From DAOQTX01 sp035340715 (GTDB lineage Bacteria > Bacteroidota > Bacteroidia > AKYH767-A > OLB10), in assembly GCA_035340715.1 (NCBI GenBank), contig DAOQTX010000003.1, positions 1 through 64,000 of the forward strand: DNA of 64,000 nt, in the 5' to 3' direction. The position numbers and the translations under genes were made by a program. The first letter of the stretch is position 1; the number at the start of each line of letters is the position of its first letter. Positions 41,559 through 50,576 of this stretch are shown here, piece after piece. The notes beneath the pieces are model-generated. The model was given only the letters and a program-made list of their open reading frames with translations, was not told where the DNA came from and made no database searches.

Positions 41559-44054
41559 TTAGAATTGCTGTCCAATACTGAAATGGAATTGAGGTCCGCT
41601 TGCTCCCGGGTTTGAAGGCACATTGTCCAATCCGTAACCCCAATCGAGTCCGAGAAGACCAAACATTGGTAGAAATATTCTAAATCCAAGTCCGGTTGAT
41701 CGATATACATTGTAGGGTTGAAATTTATCGATACTGGTCCAATTGTTCCCTGCTTCCAAAAATCCATATACATATATGGTGGCAGAAGGGTTAAGTGAAA
41801 CGGGGTATCTAAGTTCCATTGTAAATTTGTCATATACTGTTCCTCCACCTCGTGGTGTGATTGATAAGTTGCTGTAACCTCGTAATGCAATAATTTCTCT
41901 TCCATCTAATGAAAATCCTGATAATCCATCACCGCCTAAATAATATCGTTCGAAAGGAGAATAACCAAGTGATTGATCATAAAATCCTAAAACGCTAAAT
42001 GCGGCTTTGGTATGAAGAACGAACTTGCCCATCAAGTTGTTATACCAAGCGTATTTGAACGACCACTTATGGTACTCAATAAACTTATATTTCTCTTGTG
42101 CAGCTAGTGTTGAATAGTCCTTGTTTGAAAACAGTGAATAGGGCGGAGTAGCTTGAATACCAAGGGATACCTCCGATCCTCTCCTTGGATAAATCGGTGC
42201 ATCAATCGAGTTTCTTGATAAGGTGAAGGCGAGATGAATGTTGTTTGCAAATCCATCACTAAAGATAAATGTAGAAGCAAAATTACGCATCACATAATAC
42301 TGATACGATGCTTGATAATACAAACTGAAGAAGTCATCGGGCCAACGAACTCTTTTTCCCAATCCTACTGAAACACCTGTAATATTAATAGACTCTCTTA
42401 ATGGATTGTCTTTCTTAAGTCCATTGGATTGCGTTGAAGAGTAAACAGAAAAACTAAATGAATTCGGTTTTTTACCTCCCAACCATGGTTCGGTAAAAGA
42501 AGCATTAATGGAAGAAAATGTTGGTCCGCTTGAGGTAGCACGTAAACTCAAACGCTGTCCATCACCCGAAGGTAGTGGATCCCAATATTTGGTGTTAAAT
42601 ATATTCTTCGCACTGAAGTTATTAAACGAAACACCTACACTTCCGACCAATCTTCCGGCACCCCATCCACCGGATAATTCAAACTGATCGCTAGGTCTTT
42701 CTTCAACAGTATATTCTAGATCTACTGTTCCGTCTGCCGGATTTGGTTTGGGATTGACTCCTAATTTTTCTTGATCAAAGAATCCTAATTGCGCCAATTC
42801 TCTTTGCGTACGAATTACATCCGTACGACTAAACAATTCTCCGGGCATAGTTTTCACTTCACGCATGATCACATGATCATTGGTTTTAGTATTACCATTT
42901 ACAATAACTTTATTAATACGTGCCTGACGACCCTCGTAAATTCTAATTTCAAGATCAACACTGTCTTGATCTATTTTTACTTCAACAGGGTCAATTTGAA
43001 AAAATAAATAACCATCATCCATATACAGTGATGAAATATCTCTTCCGCTGGCGCTCATAAAAAGAGCTTCATCCAACTGCTTCTGATTGTAAATGTCTCC
43101 TGAATTAATACCCAATATAGCGTTCAGTTGCTTGCTACTAAATTTTGTATTTCCAACCCATGAAATATTTCTAAAGTAAAAAGTGTTCCCTTCTTTTACT
43201 CGCATTTCTATATTGGCTCTCTTTTGACTCACTTGGTAGATAGTGTCCCAAACAATGGCCGCGTCTCTATTCCCTTCTTGTAAATAGCGAGCTAAGACTT
43301 TCTCTTTATCTTCTTCAAAATTGGAAGCTAAATATTTAGAGGTAGAAAATATTCTGTACCATCTTGCCTCTTTGGTTTCTTTCAGCTTACGCTTTATTTG
43401 TTTATCGCTCAAAACTTCATTGTTATGAATGATAATGTTGGCAATCTTTACTCGACTACCTTTTTTAATATTAAACACTAAGCTATTTCCATTCGGTGTA
43501 ATGGTATCTTCTTTTTGATCTATACTAACCGAAGCATTTAAGAGTCCTTTGTCTGTGAAATAGGCTAATATTCTATTTTCTGAAGTTTGAATTACGTCTT
43601 GTGTTATAACTCTTCCGGCAACTAAGTTTAGTTTCTCTCTTAACTTATCCGCTTCGCCTTTAGTAATTCCATTGAATGAGAATCGGGTTAATCTCGGCAT
43701 TTCTTTTAGCTGATATTCTAAGAAAACTAAATTGCCTTGAACTTTACTTACATAAATTTTGATATCAGATAAGAGGCCTTGTTTCCAGAGGGATTTGATT
43801 GCATCAGAAATTTCATCGCTGGGGATTTTAATTTTATCACCAACCCTCAATCCACCTACAGCGATTAAAACATTTTTATCCAAATGGTCAATTCCTTCAA
43901 CAGATATGCCTCCAATTTCATATTCTTTTGGTGAAGCATAATCAATAGTCAAACTATCCTCGTTGATGCCAATCACTTGAGCATAAGAAGAAATATGTGT
44001 TAATAGGATGATACCTACCGACAATAATAATTTTAAGATGAAATTAAGATTCAT
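41559..44054 (-). CDS. bamA: Outer-membrane protein assembly factor BamA
   Basis: BamA is the beta-barrel core of the machine that inserts outer-membrane proteins. The 831 residues begin with a signal peptide (about 1-26, ending SSYAQ). Several POTRA domains (about 45-430) follow, recognisable from repeated segments such as ISVEGIDHLDKNVLIAVGGLRVGD, ANIIIHNNEVLSDKQIKRKLKE and INKVIVNGNTKTNDHVIMREV. The Omp85 barrel runs from about 480 to the end and includes YYLGGDGLSGF and ALRGY near the lid-lock region. It overlaps uppS by 11 bases and precedes two Skp-like genes. Confidence 0.96.
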   Translation of the reverse strand: MNLNFILKLLLSVGIILLTHISSYAQVIGINEDSLTIDYASPKEYEIGGISVEGIDHLDKNVLIAVGGLRVGDKIKIPSDEISDAIKSLWKQGLLSDIKIYVSKVQGNLVFLEYQLKEMPRLTRFSFNGITKGEADKLREKLNLVAGRVITQDVIQTSENRILAYFTDKGLLNASVSIDQKEDTITPNGNSLVFNIKKGSRVKIANIIIHNNEVLSDKQIKRKLKETKEARWYRIFSTSKYLASNFEEDKEKVLARYLQEGNRDAAIVWDTIYQVSQKRANIEMRVKEGNTFYFRNISWVGNTKFSSKQLNAILGINSGDIYNQKQLDEALFMSASGRDISSLYMDDGYLFFQIDPVEVKIDQDSVDLEIRIYEGRQARINKVIVNGNTKTNDHVIMREVKTMPGELFSRTDVIRTQRELAQLGFFDQEKLGVNPKPNPADGTVDLEYTVEERPSDQFELSGGWGAGRLVGSVGVSFNNFSAKNIFNTKYWDPLPSGDGQRLSLRATSSGPTFSSINASFTEPWLGGKKPNSFSFSVYSSTQSNGLKKDNPLRESINITGVSVGLGKRVRWPDDFFSLYYQASYQYYVMRNFASTFIFSDGFANNIHLAFTLSRNSIDAPIYPRRGSEVSLGIQATPPYSLFSNKDYSTLAAQEKYKFIEYHKWSFKYAWYNNLMGKFVLHTKAAFSVLGFYDQSLGYSPFERYYLGGDGLSGFSLDGREIIALRGYSNLSITPRGGGTVYDKFTMELRYPVSLNPSATIYVYGFLEAGNNWTSIDKFQPYNVYRSTGLGFRIFLPMFGLLGLDWGYGLDNVPSNPGASGPQFHFSIGQQF

Positions 44055-44784
44055 GTGAGATTACTTTTCCGAACCTGCGTTCTCGTTTTTGGAATTCAAC
44101 AATAGCTTCATATAAGTGATCGCGTCTGAAATCCGGCCATAATGTTTCTGTAAAATACAGTTCACTATATGCAATTTGCCAAAGCAAGAAGTTACTAACT
44201 CTAAGTTCATTGCTGGTACGGATAAGCAGTTCCGGGTCTGGAATTTCTTTGGTGGTTAAGTAGTTGGATATAAGTTCTTGATTAATTTGATCAATATTTA
44301 ATTGACCATTTTTAACCTCTGTTGCAATTAATTTCGTCATACGGGTAAGTTCCCATCTGGAACTATAACTGAGTGACAAAATCAAAGTCATTCGGTCATT
44401 ATTTTTGGTCTTATCAATGGTTTCTTGCAATTCGTTATAACATTTCTTGGGTAAATTCTCCAAATCACCTATTGCCAATAAACGAATCTTATTCTTGGTT
44501 AGTGTCTTTAATTCTTTACCCAGCGTGCTAACGAGCAAATTCATTAAGGCATCTACTTCTAGCTTTGGACGATTCCAATTTTCGGTACTAAAAGCATAAA
44601 GCGTTAAATATTTAATTCCCAATTCAGCACTTGCAGTTACCGTATCTCTAACGGCTTCCACTCCATGTTTATGACCAAAGGTTCTTAACCTTCCCTGTTT
44701 TCTAGCCCATCTCCCATTGCCATCCATAATTACTGCAACATGTTGGGGAAGTTTTTTCGTGTCTATTTTGTCCTTAAAACTCAT
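44044..44784 (-). CDS. uppS: Isoprenyl transferase (undecaprenyl diphosphate synthase)
   Basis: The cis-prenyltransferase makes the C55 lipid carrier for cell-wall sugars. Over 246 residues the family blocks are AVIMDGNGRWARKQG (Asp21), LTLYAFSTENWNRP, LSYSSRWEL and the C-terminal DPELLIRTSNELRVSNFLLWQIAYSE (listed in parts: DPELLIRTS, SNFLLWQ). It is the first gene of the minus-strand cluster with bamA and the Skp genes. Confidence 0.96.
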   Translation of the reverse strand: MSFKDKIDTKKLPQHVAVIMDGNGRWARKQGRLRTFGHKHGVEAVRDTVTASAELGIKYLTLYAFSTENWNRPKLEVDALMNLLVSTLGKELKTLTKNKIRLLAIGDLENLPKKCYNELQETIDKTKNNDRMTLILSLSYSSRWELTRMTKLIATEVKNGQLNIDQINQELISNYLTTKEIPDPELLIRTSNELRVSNFLLWQIAYSELYFTETLWPDFRRDHLYEAIVEFQKRERRFGKVISHES

Positions 44785-44800
44785 TGATTTTCGAGAGGCG

Positions 44801-44808
44801 CAAATTTA
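44801..44808 (-). promoter_or_regulatory. -7 element of the uppS-bamA cluster
   Basis: On the minus strand the bases read TAAATTTG, a full TAnnTTTG match, ending 16 bases before the uppS start. No TTTG occurs at exactly 19 bases upstream. Confidence 0.4.
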
Positions 44809-44876
44809 TACAATTTTACCACAATCAGGCATTTGTCCTCCTGTGAATTTTATTGAAAAACAATTGATTAGCATGG

Positions 44877-46358
44877 TCAGAAGCTAATACGAGACAAAAA
44901 CAATTTATTTTTCATTCGGACGGGAATTACCAATTGGTTTAAAGAAACTTGTTTTCCCCATCCTGGAAAGAGTAAAACCCGTTCACTTGGCTTTACTAAA
45001 TTAACATTTGTTGAGGTACCATTGGAGTTTATCAGGTAGCCATTTATACTCGTAAATCTGCTTATTTCTTGATTGTAAATGAACCCGATTTCACCTGAAG
45101 TAAGCATGGGTATAAATGATGAGTAGATGGCATTATCATCCATTGAATATTGATTTTTTCGGATGGATTTACTCCATTCTATTTTGTTGTCATTGCTAAT
45201 AGACAACAATAATATATTGTCTAAGTAAAATTCATTGCGAATGATGAATGTTTGACTAAAATAGTCATAGCTTGAATATTGATACACATACTCGCTTTCT
45301 GTGACCAATAATAATCCTCCATCGTTTCTTGGAATTAACATGCGCACAGGATAATTCGATATATCGCTACCAGACTTAAAACTTCTTTCGCCTACCAATT
45401 CTTTTTGTGCTTCGTCTGAAACCTGAACTTGCTTTACTCGAAGTTGTTCTCCATTATTCAATTTGAGTTTGGCTGTGAATATTCCACTGGCATGAAAATT
45501 CTGATTACTGGCATATAGTCCAGCAACCACAACTTGTTGATTAAACTCATCTATGCTTAAACCTGCTTCTGCAGCATAGACATTTTCATCGTGAATGTTC
45601 TGTTCTACAAAAGTTGTTTCATCTTGTAAGCAAGTAAAAAGATGATATTTATAGATCCTTTGTTTTTTTGATTCCTTTGAACGAATGCCAATATATCCCA
45701 ATACGACTAAATCAGCGTTGTTAGATATTTTAAAGTCCTTAATACTAAAATCTTTCCATTTATATGGAAATATCAAAGTAAGTTGACGCACCAGGTTTAA
45801 TGAACTATCGCAAATACTGATGTGTGCATTTATTTCATCTCCTTTTTCTTCTTGCAACATTATTGCAATGAAATTTTTATTCAAACTACTTGCAACCAGT
45901 GCTTTGTCAACCGCATTTACATTTTCTACTTTGAATTTTCCTACCGATTTTATCCCTGCTTCGCTATTCGATTTATCATTGATATATTGAGCAAAGAGAG
46001 CATAGCTATTGTCGCTTTTATCTGAAATAGAATGGGTAAGTAAAATATTACTGTTAAAGAAATCAATCGACTCTAAATCCATATCAATCGACTTCTCTTC
46101 CGGATTTAAATCCCATAATTTGTTTAACTGTAAATCAAAATAATTGACTCTATATTTCCGATTTCTAAGACCTATTCTGTCTTTATTCAATTCAAACGGA
46201 AGGTTGCTTTGCAAAGTGAAAATTCCTTTTTCGTTCTGACCTATCACTTTAATGTTTTCAAACTGATCATACGAAACATGTTTTGGAGAATAATAAACTT
46301 TTTGTCCAAATCCATGTGAAGAGATTAAGAGGAATAGAAGAAGAAGTATTTGTTTCAT
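44877..46358 (-). CDS. Uncharacterised secreted protein with propeller-like repeats
   Basis: From the start at 46358 the protein has 493 residues (the frame also allows 46379). A signal peptide is clear (about 1-18, LLLLFLLISSHGFGQ). The body has recurring segments of the form L-x-x-x-D-L-V-V-L-G-Y and D-N-x-I-x-W-S, such as NNADLVVLGYIG, EFNQQVVVAGLYA, NDGGLLLVTESEYVYQ and NDNKIEWSKSIRKN, as in beta-propeller proteins. No sorting domain or lipobox is present, so it is probably periplasmic. I do not recognise the family. Confidence 0.65.
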   Translation of the reverse strand: MKQILLLLFLLISSHGFGQKVYYSPKHVSYDQFENIKVIGQNEKGIFTLQSNLPFELNKDRIGLRNRKYRVNYFDLQLNKLWDLNPEEKSIDMDLESIDFFNSNILLTHSISDKSDNSYALFAQYINDKSNSEAGIKSVGKFKVENVNAVDKALVASSLNKNFIAIMLQEEKGDEINAHISICDSSLNLVRQLTLIFPYKWKDFSIKDFKISNNADLVVLGYIGIRSKESKKQRIYKYHLFTCLQDETTFVEQNIHDENVYAAEAGLSIDEFNQQVVVAGLYASNQNFHASGIFTAKLKLNNGEQLRVKQVQVSDEAQKELVGERSFKSGSDISNYPVRMLIPRNDGGLLLVTESEYVYQYSSYDYFSQTFIIRNEFYLDNILLLSISNDNKIEWSKSIRKNQYSMDDNAIYSSFIPMLTSGEIGFIYNQEISRFTSINGYLINSNGTSTNVNLVKPSERVLLFPGWGKQVSLNQLVIPVRMKNKLFLSRISF

Positions 46359-46423
46359 TTTAGTGGAAACATAGTACATGACTACATGTTTTAACTACTG
46401 AATAATACGATTATTTTATTCAA

Positions 46424-46906
46424 TTATTGAAAAAACGAATGAAGAACTTCTGCGCAACCGGAATGCAATTCATTCCAATGATCTATATTCAGTTGAAGCG
46501 AGTAAAAAGATCCGGTTGACATCATTCGAGCTTCGCCTGACAAATACGAGAGTAATTCTGAAATGCCATTATTATGCCCAATGATTACAATATGGTGAAC
46601 ATCACTTTCAAACTTCATTAAATATTGAAGCATAAAAGAACTTGAAGCCAAGTAGAGGTCTTCTCTATATGTAACGGACGAAAGAAGTTTCTTATCATCT
46701 CCACATATATATTCAGCGGTTTGTCTAGTTCGGGTGCTGTGACTGCAAAGAATGAAAGGATGATTCCAAATATTATCTTTTAAAATAAAATTTGCTAAAA
46801 GCATGGCTTGTAAAATTCCCCGCTTACTCAATTTACGGTCAATATCTTGTCCTGAAATGGATAATTTCTTGGCTTTTGCATGCCGTATGATATCTAAACG
46901 CAGCAT
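46424..46906 (-). CDS. SixA-like histidine phosphatase
   Basis: This 160-residue protein belongs to the histidine phosphatase superfamily (phosphoglycerate-mutase fold). The catalytic RHAK motif (Arg8, His9) opens the protein (LDIIRHAKAK). The second Arg and the SHSTRTRQTAEYI block are present, and the late His lies in VIIGHNNGISELLSYL. SixA removes phosphate from histidine phosphotransfer proteins in Escherichia coli. Here the substrate is unknown. It ends 44 bases before the start of the propeller-like gene, with no terminator between. Confidence 0.9.
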   Translation of the reverse strand: MLRLDIIRHAKAKKLSISGQDIDRKLSKRGILQAMLLANFILKDNIWNHPFILCSHSTRTRQTAEYICGDDKKLLSSVTYREDLYLASSSFMLQYLMKFESDVHHIVIIGHNNGISELLSYLSGEARMMSTGSFYSLQLNIDHWNELHSGCAEVLHSFFQ

Positions 46907-46915
46907 TTTTATTTA

Positions 46916-46945
46916 AAATAAAAAGCCACCTTTTTTGGGTGGCTT
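46916..46945 (-). terminator. Terminator downstream of the tRNA-Val genes
   Basis: On the minus strand AAGCCACC (46945-46938), an A-rich loop and GGTGGCTT (46930-46923) are followed by TTTATTTT. It begins 5 bases after the end of the first tRNA copy and ends close to the SixA-like start. Confidence 0.85.
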
Positions 46946-46949
46946 ATCG

Positions 46950-47018
46950 TGGGAGCAACAGGATTCGAACCTGTGACCCCCTGCTTGTAAGGCAGGTGCT
47001 CTGAACCAGCTGAGCTAT
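46950..47018 (-). tRNA. tRNA-Val (TAC), 5' end lost in gap
   Basis: Read on the minus strand, this contains D arm, anticodon arm (CTTACAA loop, anticodon TAC), variable loop, TTCGAAT T-loop and the acceptor 3' strand TGCTCCC with discriminator A. About six bases of the 5' acceptor strand fall into the N run. It is the downstream one of two copies. Confidence 0.92.
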
Positions 47019-47118
47019 NNNNNNNNNNNNNNNNNNNNNNNNNNNNNNNNNNNNNNNNNNNNNNNNNNNNNNNNNNNNNNNNNNNNNNNNNNNNNNNNNN
47101 NNNNNNNNNNNNNNNNNN
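47019..47118. other. Assembly gap (100 N) between two tRNA-Val copies
   Basis: The 100 N placeholder lies between two copies of the same 55-base tRNA segment, so it marks an unresolved repeat. True length and the number of tRNA copies are unknown. Confidence 0.95.
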
Positions 47119-47179
47119 TTCGAACCTGTGACCCCCTGCTTGTAAGGCAGGTGCTCTGAACCAGCTGAGCTATGCTCCC
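47119..47179 (-). tRNA. tRNA-Val (TAC), 3' end lost in gap
   Basis: The 5' end GGGAGCA starts at 47179 on the minus strand. D arm, anticodon arm (TAC) and the first part of the T arm are identical to the other copy. The 3' acceptor part is in the gap. A consensus promoter lies just upstream. Confidence 0.9.
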
Positions 47180-47198
47180 AAATTTAATTTTGGGAGTG

Positions 47199-47229
47199 CA
47201 AATATAGTTCCTTTAAGCAGATTTGCAAA
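47199..47229 (-). promoter_or_regulatory. Consensus promoter of the tRNA-Val genes
   Basis: On the minus strand TTTG (47229-47226), exactly 19 bases, TATATTTG (47206-47199): a full Bacteroidota promoter, with the expected start point a few bases before the tRNA 5' end. The region between 47180 and 47247 holds no gene. Confidence 0.75.
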
Positions 47230-47247
47230 GACTTAATCAAGATTTGA

Positions 47248-48525
47248 TTAAATCGCTTCTGCAACCACAAAAATACTTCCGCTTATAATTATCAAATCAT
47301 CTTTTTTTGCATGCTTTAACGCAGCATTTTTTGCTTTCAATACAGAATCATATGCCAAGCCCGAAAGTCCGAAAGGTTTGGCTTTATTTTTTAACTCTTC
47401 TGAATTAAGGGCTCTGGGAATTTTTGCTGCACAATAGTAGTATGAAGCTTTTTTTGGTAGCAATGATAATATTTCGTTAATGTTTTTATCGTTCACGAAA
47501 CCGATGACAAAGTGAAGTTTGTTTTTTGGTATTTCTTTAATAGTCTTTTGCAATTCGATCATACCGTTTTTATTATGAGCCGATTCAGCAATACAAAGAG
47601 GCTTTTTGTTCAACACTTGCCATCGTCCCAATAAAGAATTATTCTTTACAACATTCTTGAATCCATTAATAACAGCCGATTTACTGATTCTGAATTCTTT
47701 ATTGTTCAACTGATCAATTGCACACAATACCGCTTTTACATTTTTAATCTGATAAGATCCTACTAATCCGGATTTAATTTTCTGTCCTTTGAATGTGAAT
47801 GTTGCGAAAGGATTCGAAACATTAAATGATGGATCAGTTTTTATGGAAATGCTTTTATCGGCAAAAAATATTCGGCAATTATTTTTTCGAGCAGATAGTT
47901 TAAAAACATCCGCAATTTCTTTTTGATACTCACTGATGATAACCGGAACCTGTGATTTGATAATTCCCGACTTTTCTTGAGCAATCTTCGCAAGGGTATT
48001 GCCTAAAAACTGTTGATGATCGTAACCTATATTGGTAATGATGCTGAGCAAGGGTTGAATTACATTGGTGGAATCTAATCGTCCACCCATACCTGTTTCA
48101 ATAATGGCGATATCAACTTTTTTATCCTTGAAGTATTTCATGCCCAATGCAAAACTCAATTCAAAAAAGGATGGCCTTAGTTTTTTAAAATATGTTTTAT
48201 GCTGCGTTACAAAATCACGAACATAGTTTCTTGAAATTTTTTTGCCATTGATTTTTATTCGCTCTCTGTAATCTTTCAGGTGCGGAGAAGTAAATAGGCC
48301 TGTTTTATATCCTGCCTCTTGAAATATGCTGGCAAGAAAATGCGATACGGATCCTTTTCCATTAGTACCCGCAACATGAATTGTTCTAAAACTTAAATGA
48401 GGGTTTTTAAAATAGTTGTCCAGTTGTATGGTAGTATCCAAAGAAGCTTTGTACGCAGCCGATCCTATGCGTTGAAACATAGGAAGTTGATTCATAATAT
48501 ACTCCTTTGCTGCTCTATAGGTCAT
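47248..48525 (-). CDS. folC: Folylpolyglutamate synthase/dihydrofolate synthase
   Basis: This 425-residue Mur-ligase-fold enzyme adds glutamate to folates (and makes dihydrofolate from dihydropteroate in bifunctional forms). The P-loop is GTNGKGS (53-59), followed by the folate-binding LFTSPHLKDYRERIKING and the block AIIETGMGGRLDSTN. NIGYDHQQFLG and the C-terminal VIGFVNDKN are also typical. It overlaps the TonB gene by 4 bases and is the last gene of a minus-strand operon exbB-exbD-tonB-folC. Confidence 0.95.
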   Translation of the reverse strand: MTYRAAKEYIMNQLPMFQRIGSAAYKASLDTTIQLDNYFKNPHLSFRTIHVAGTNGKGSVSHFLASIFQEAGYKTGLFTSPHLKDYRERIKINGKKISRNYVRDFVTQHKTYFKKLRPSFFELSFALGMKYFKDKKVDIAIIETGMGGRLDSTNVIQPLLSIITNIGYDHQQFLGNTLAKIAQEKSGIIKSQVPVIISEYQKEIADVFKLSARKNNCRIFFADKSISIKTDPSFNVSNPFATFTFKGQKIKSGLVGSYQIKNVKAVLCAIDQLNNKEFRISKSAVINGFKNVVKNNSLLGRWQVLNKKPLCIAESAHNKNGMIELQKTIKEIPKNKLHFVIGFVNDKNINEILSLLPKKASYYYCAAKIPRALNSEELKNKAKPFGLSGLAYDSVLKAKNAALKHAKKDDLIIISGSIFVVAEAI

Positions 48526-49316
48526 TGAACAGAAAATACAACCGTAATAGTGCCCTTTTGTTGCTCAACACCATCTGGGCTTGGAGAAAATTTAGCAGCC
48601 ATTGCCGCCTCTTTCGCTTTTTTAACAAGCAAAGTGCTGGTAGTTGTGCTGCCTTTTGCAGGACCATTTGCGCTGGTTACATTCCCATATTTATCTACAA
48701 TGATATCAATGACCACCTTGCCCGTTTCTTGACTGTTATCTTCAATCTTAGGAATACTTTTAACACTTCGACCCGATAAATTGAAGGAGAATCCACTACT
48801 ACCTAAACCGGTACCTCCAGAATTAGGCACGCCACTAGGGTTCCCTTGATTTCCATTACCTCCTGTATTGCCTTGACTACCCGATGAGCCTGTGCCGCTG
48901 TTGTTGTTTCCAGGGTAGAGTGCTTTAGGATCAACTTTAGGCTTTTCTGGTTCCTTTGGTTGTTCTTTGGGAGTGGGATTGTTCTTTGGGGTTGTATTGT
49001 TTTTGTTTTCCTTAATTTTTGGAGCTTCTTCAGTATTCTGGGTTAATGTTGGCTCAGTAGTTGAAGGATTGTTTTGGGCGCTGGTCTCCTGCAATTCGCT
49101 GGCAGATCCTTCAGTATTATTATTTTCACTACTGTTTGATTCAACATTACCCATTCCTGTATCAGTGTTACCAAAATCAATCATGATGCCTTCATCTTCT
49201 TGTGGGGTTACCGGAGCATAGAAGCGGAGCCACAACAGAATAAGAATAAGTAACCCGTGCGCTGCAAAGGTTCCTATCCATCCTTTTACCTCATTTTTCT
49301 TAGTTTCTTTACTCAT
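48522..49316 (-). CDS. TonB-family energy transducer
   Basis: The protein has 264 residues. A single N-terminal helix (about 12-33, GTFAAHGLLILILLWLRFY) anchors it in the inner membrane. A low-complexity linker rich in Asn, Glu, Pro, Ser and Gly spans about 40-175, including TPKNNPTPKEQPKEPEKPKV. The C-terminal part (about 190-264) with TGKVVIDIIVDKYGNV and AKEAAMAAKFSPSPDG is TonB-like. With ExbB and ExbD it would energise TonB-dependent receptors such as the BtuB-like one at 35.3 kb. A TolA-like role is also possible. Confidence 0.85.
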   Translation of the reverse strand: MSKETKKNEVKGWIGTFAAHGLLILILLWLRFYAPVTPQEDEGIMIDFGNTDTGMGNVESNSSENNNTEGSASELQETSAQNNPSTTEPTLTQNTEEAPKIKENKNNTTPKNNPTPKEQPKEPEKPKVDPKALYPGNNNSGTGSSGSQGNTGGNGNQGNPSGVPNSGGTGLGSSGFSFNLSGRSVKSIPKIEDNSQETGKVVIDIIVDKYGNVTSANGPAKGSTTTSTLLVKKAKEAAMAAKFSPSPDGVEQQKGTITVVFSVQ

Positions 49317-49717
49317 TTTTCAGGTGATGTTGCCAATACCATTTTTATACGCAAATGGTTTGCCACATCCATAACTTTAACTACATTTTCTATTGGTACC
49401 GACTTAGCTGTATGTAAAACGATAACAGGATTGAGTTTATTGGCTACCATAGCATTCAAATTGCTTTCAAGCTGCTCAGGGGCAATTGGCTGAGCGTCTA
49501 AAAAATATTGCAGGTTTTCATTTATGGAAACGGAAATGGTTAAGTTTTCTGTTGGCTTAGCAGAGTCGCTGTTGGGCAATGTTAGTTTTAGTGCGTTTAT
49601 ACTAGGAACCATTAAGGTGGTAATCAGCATGAAAAAAATAAGCAATAAGAAAACCAAGTCTGTCATTGATGACATTTCAAAGTTGGCTTTTATCGTATTT
49701 CTTGATCTAAGTTTCAT
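49313..49717 (-). CDS. exbD: ExbD/TolR biopolymer transport protein
   Basis: The protein has 134 residues with one transmembrane helix (about 20-42, LVFLLLIFFMLITTLMV), preceded by SSMTDL whose Asp is the proton-path residue. The periplasmic part NALKLTLPNSDSAKP and the C-terminal VVKVMDVANHLRIKMVLAT are standard. It overlaps the TonB gene by 4 bases and sits 7 bases downstream of exbB. Confidence 0.93.
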   Translation of the reverse strand: MKLRSRNTIKANFEMSSMTDLVFLLLIFFMLITTLMVPSINALKLTLPNSDSAKPTENLTISVSINENLQYFLDAQPIAPEQLESNLNAMVANKLNPVIVLHTAKSVPIENVVKVMDVANHLRIKMVLATSPEK

Positions 49718-49724
49718 CCGTAAA

Positions 49725-50417
49725 TTATTTTGCAGGTTCTTGTAGAAGATCCAAAAATTCTAGTGATGAAGTTTCCATTTTAAAAACTACTTTTTGAACC
49801 ATAGCCGACAATAAATTATAACCTAACAATGCAACTATGCCTACAATTAAACCGGCTACTGTCGTAACCATCGCTTCATACATTCCTCCCGATAATACAC
49901 TCAACTCAATTTTATCTCCGGCCATCGACATATTATAGAAGGCATTGATCATACCGGTAACTGTACCCAAAAAGCCAATCATTGGAGCCGCTCCGGCCAC
50001 TGTAGCCAATAAACTCAAACCTTTCTCAAGTTTAACTACTTCGATGTTGCCTATATTTTCTATAGCTTTTTCAATATCTGACAAAGGTTTGCCTATGCGA
50101 CTGATTCCCTTTTCAATCATTTTAGCAATTGGATTTTTTGTATTCCTGCAAAGCGCCACAGCTGCATCAATATTTCCGTTTGAGATATAATCTCTGATAC
50201 TGTTCATGAAGTTTTCTTCAATTTTTGATCCTTTACGAATAGCTAGATATCGTTCAATTATGATGTACACTCCAATAACCGATAGCAAGGCAATAGGTAT
50301 CATTATAGGTCCACCTTTCAGTGCCAATTCAAAAATGCTAAGTGATTCTTGCGGTGGAGCTTGTAACGAAGTTAAAGTTCGGTTCGTGTCTGCGATGGTT
50401 TGCAATAATATACTCAT
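49725..50417 (-). CDS. exbB: ExbB/TolQ (MotA-type) proton channel
   Basis: The protein has 230 residues and forms the proton channel of the TonB motor. Three helices are visible: about 34-53 (PIMIPIALLSVIGVYIIIERY), 130-155 (LLATVAGAAPMIGFLGTVTGMI) and 175-200 (VTTVAGLIVGIVALLGYN). The block APMIGFLGTVTGMI is the family signature. It is the first gene of the exbB-exbD-tonB-folC group. It starts 159 bases from the MscS gene, and I saw no clear promoter there. Confidence 0.94.
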   Translation of the reverse strand: MSILLQTIADTNRTLTSLQAPPQESLSIFELALKGGPIMIPIALLSVIGVYIIIERYLAIRKGSKIEENFMNSIRDYISNGNIDAAVALCRNTKNPIAKMIEKGISRIGKPLSDIEKAIENIGNIEVVKLEKGLSLLATVAGAAPMIGFLGTVTGMINAFYNMSMAGDKIELSVLSGGMYEAMVTTVAGLIVGIVALLGYNLLSAMVQKVVFKMETSSLEFLDLLQEPAK

Positions 50418-50576
50418 TGTGTTTTTATAAAGTGCTTAAAAATACCATATCCCTTGAAGTACCCATGTTTTAAGCCATTACAATTGCTAACATAAGGGTG
50501 TTAATTCAAGTTAAGCAACACAACGCTTAAATTATGTGTGTTGGTATATCCATAAGGAAGAAGAGAGAAACGGTAT

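Noticed and set aside
48967..49221. Plus-strand 84-residue frame opposite the TonB gene
   Set aside because: It is the mirror of the low-complexity TonB linker; no start signal or family features.
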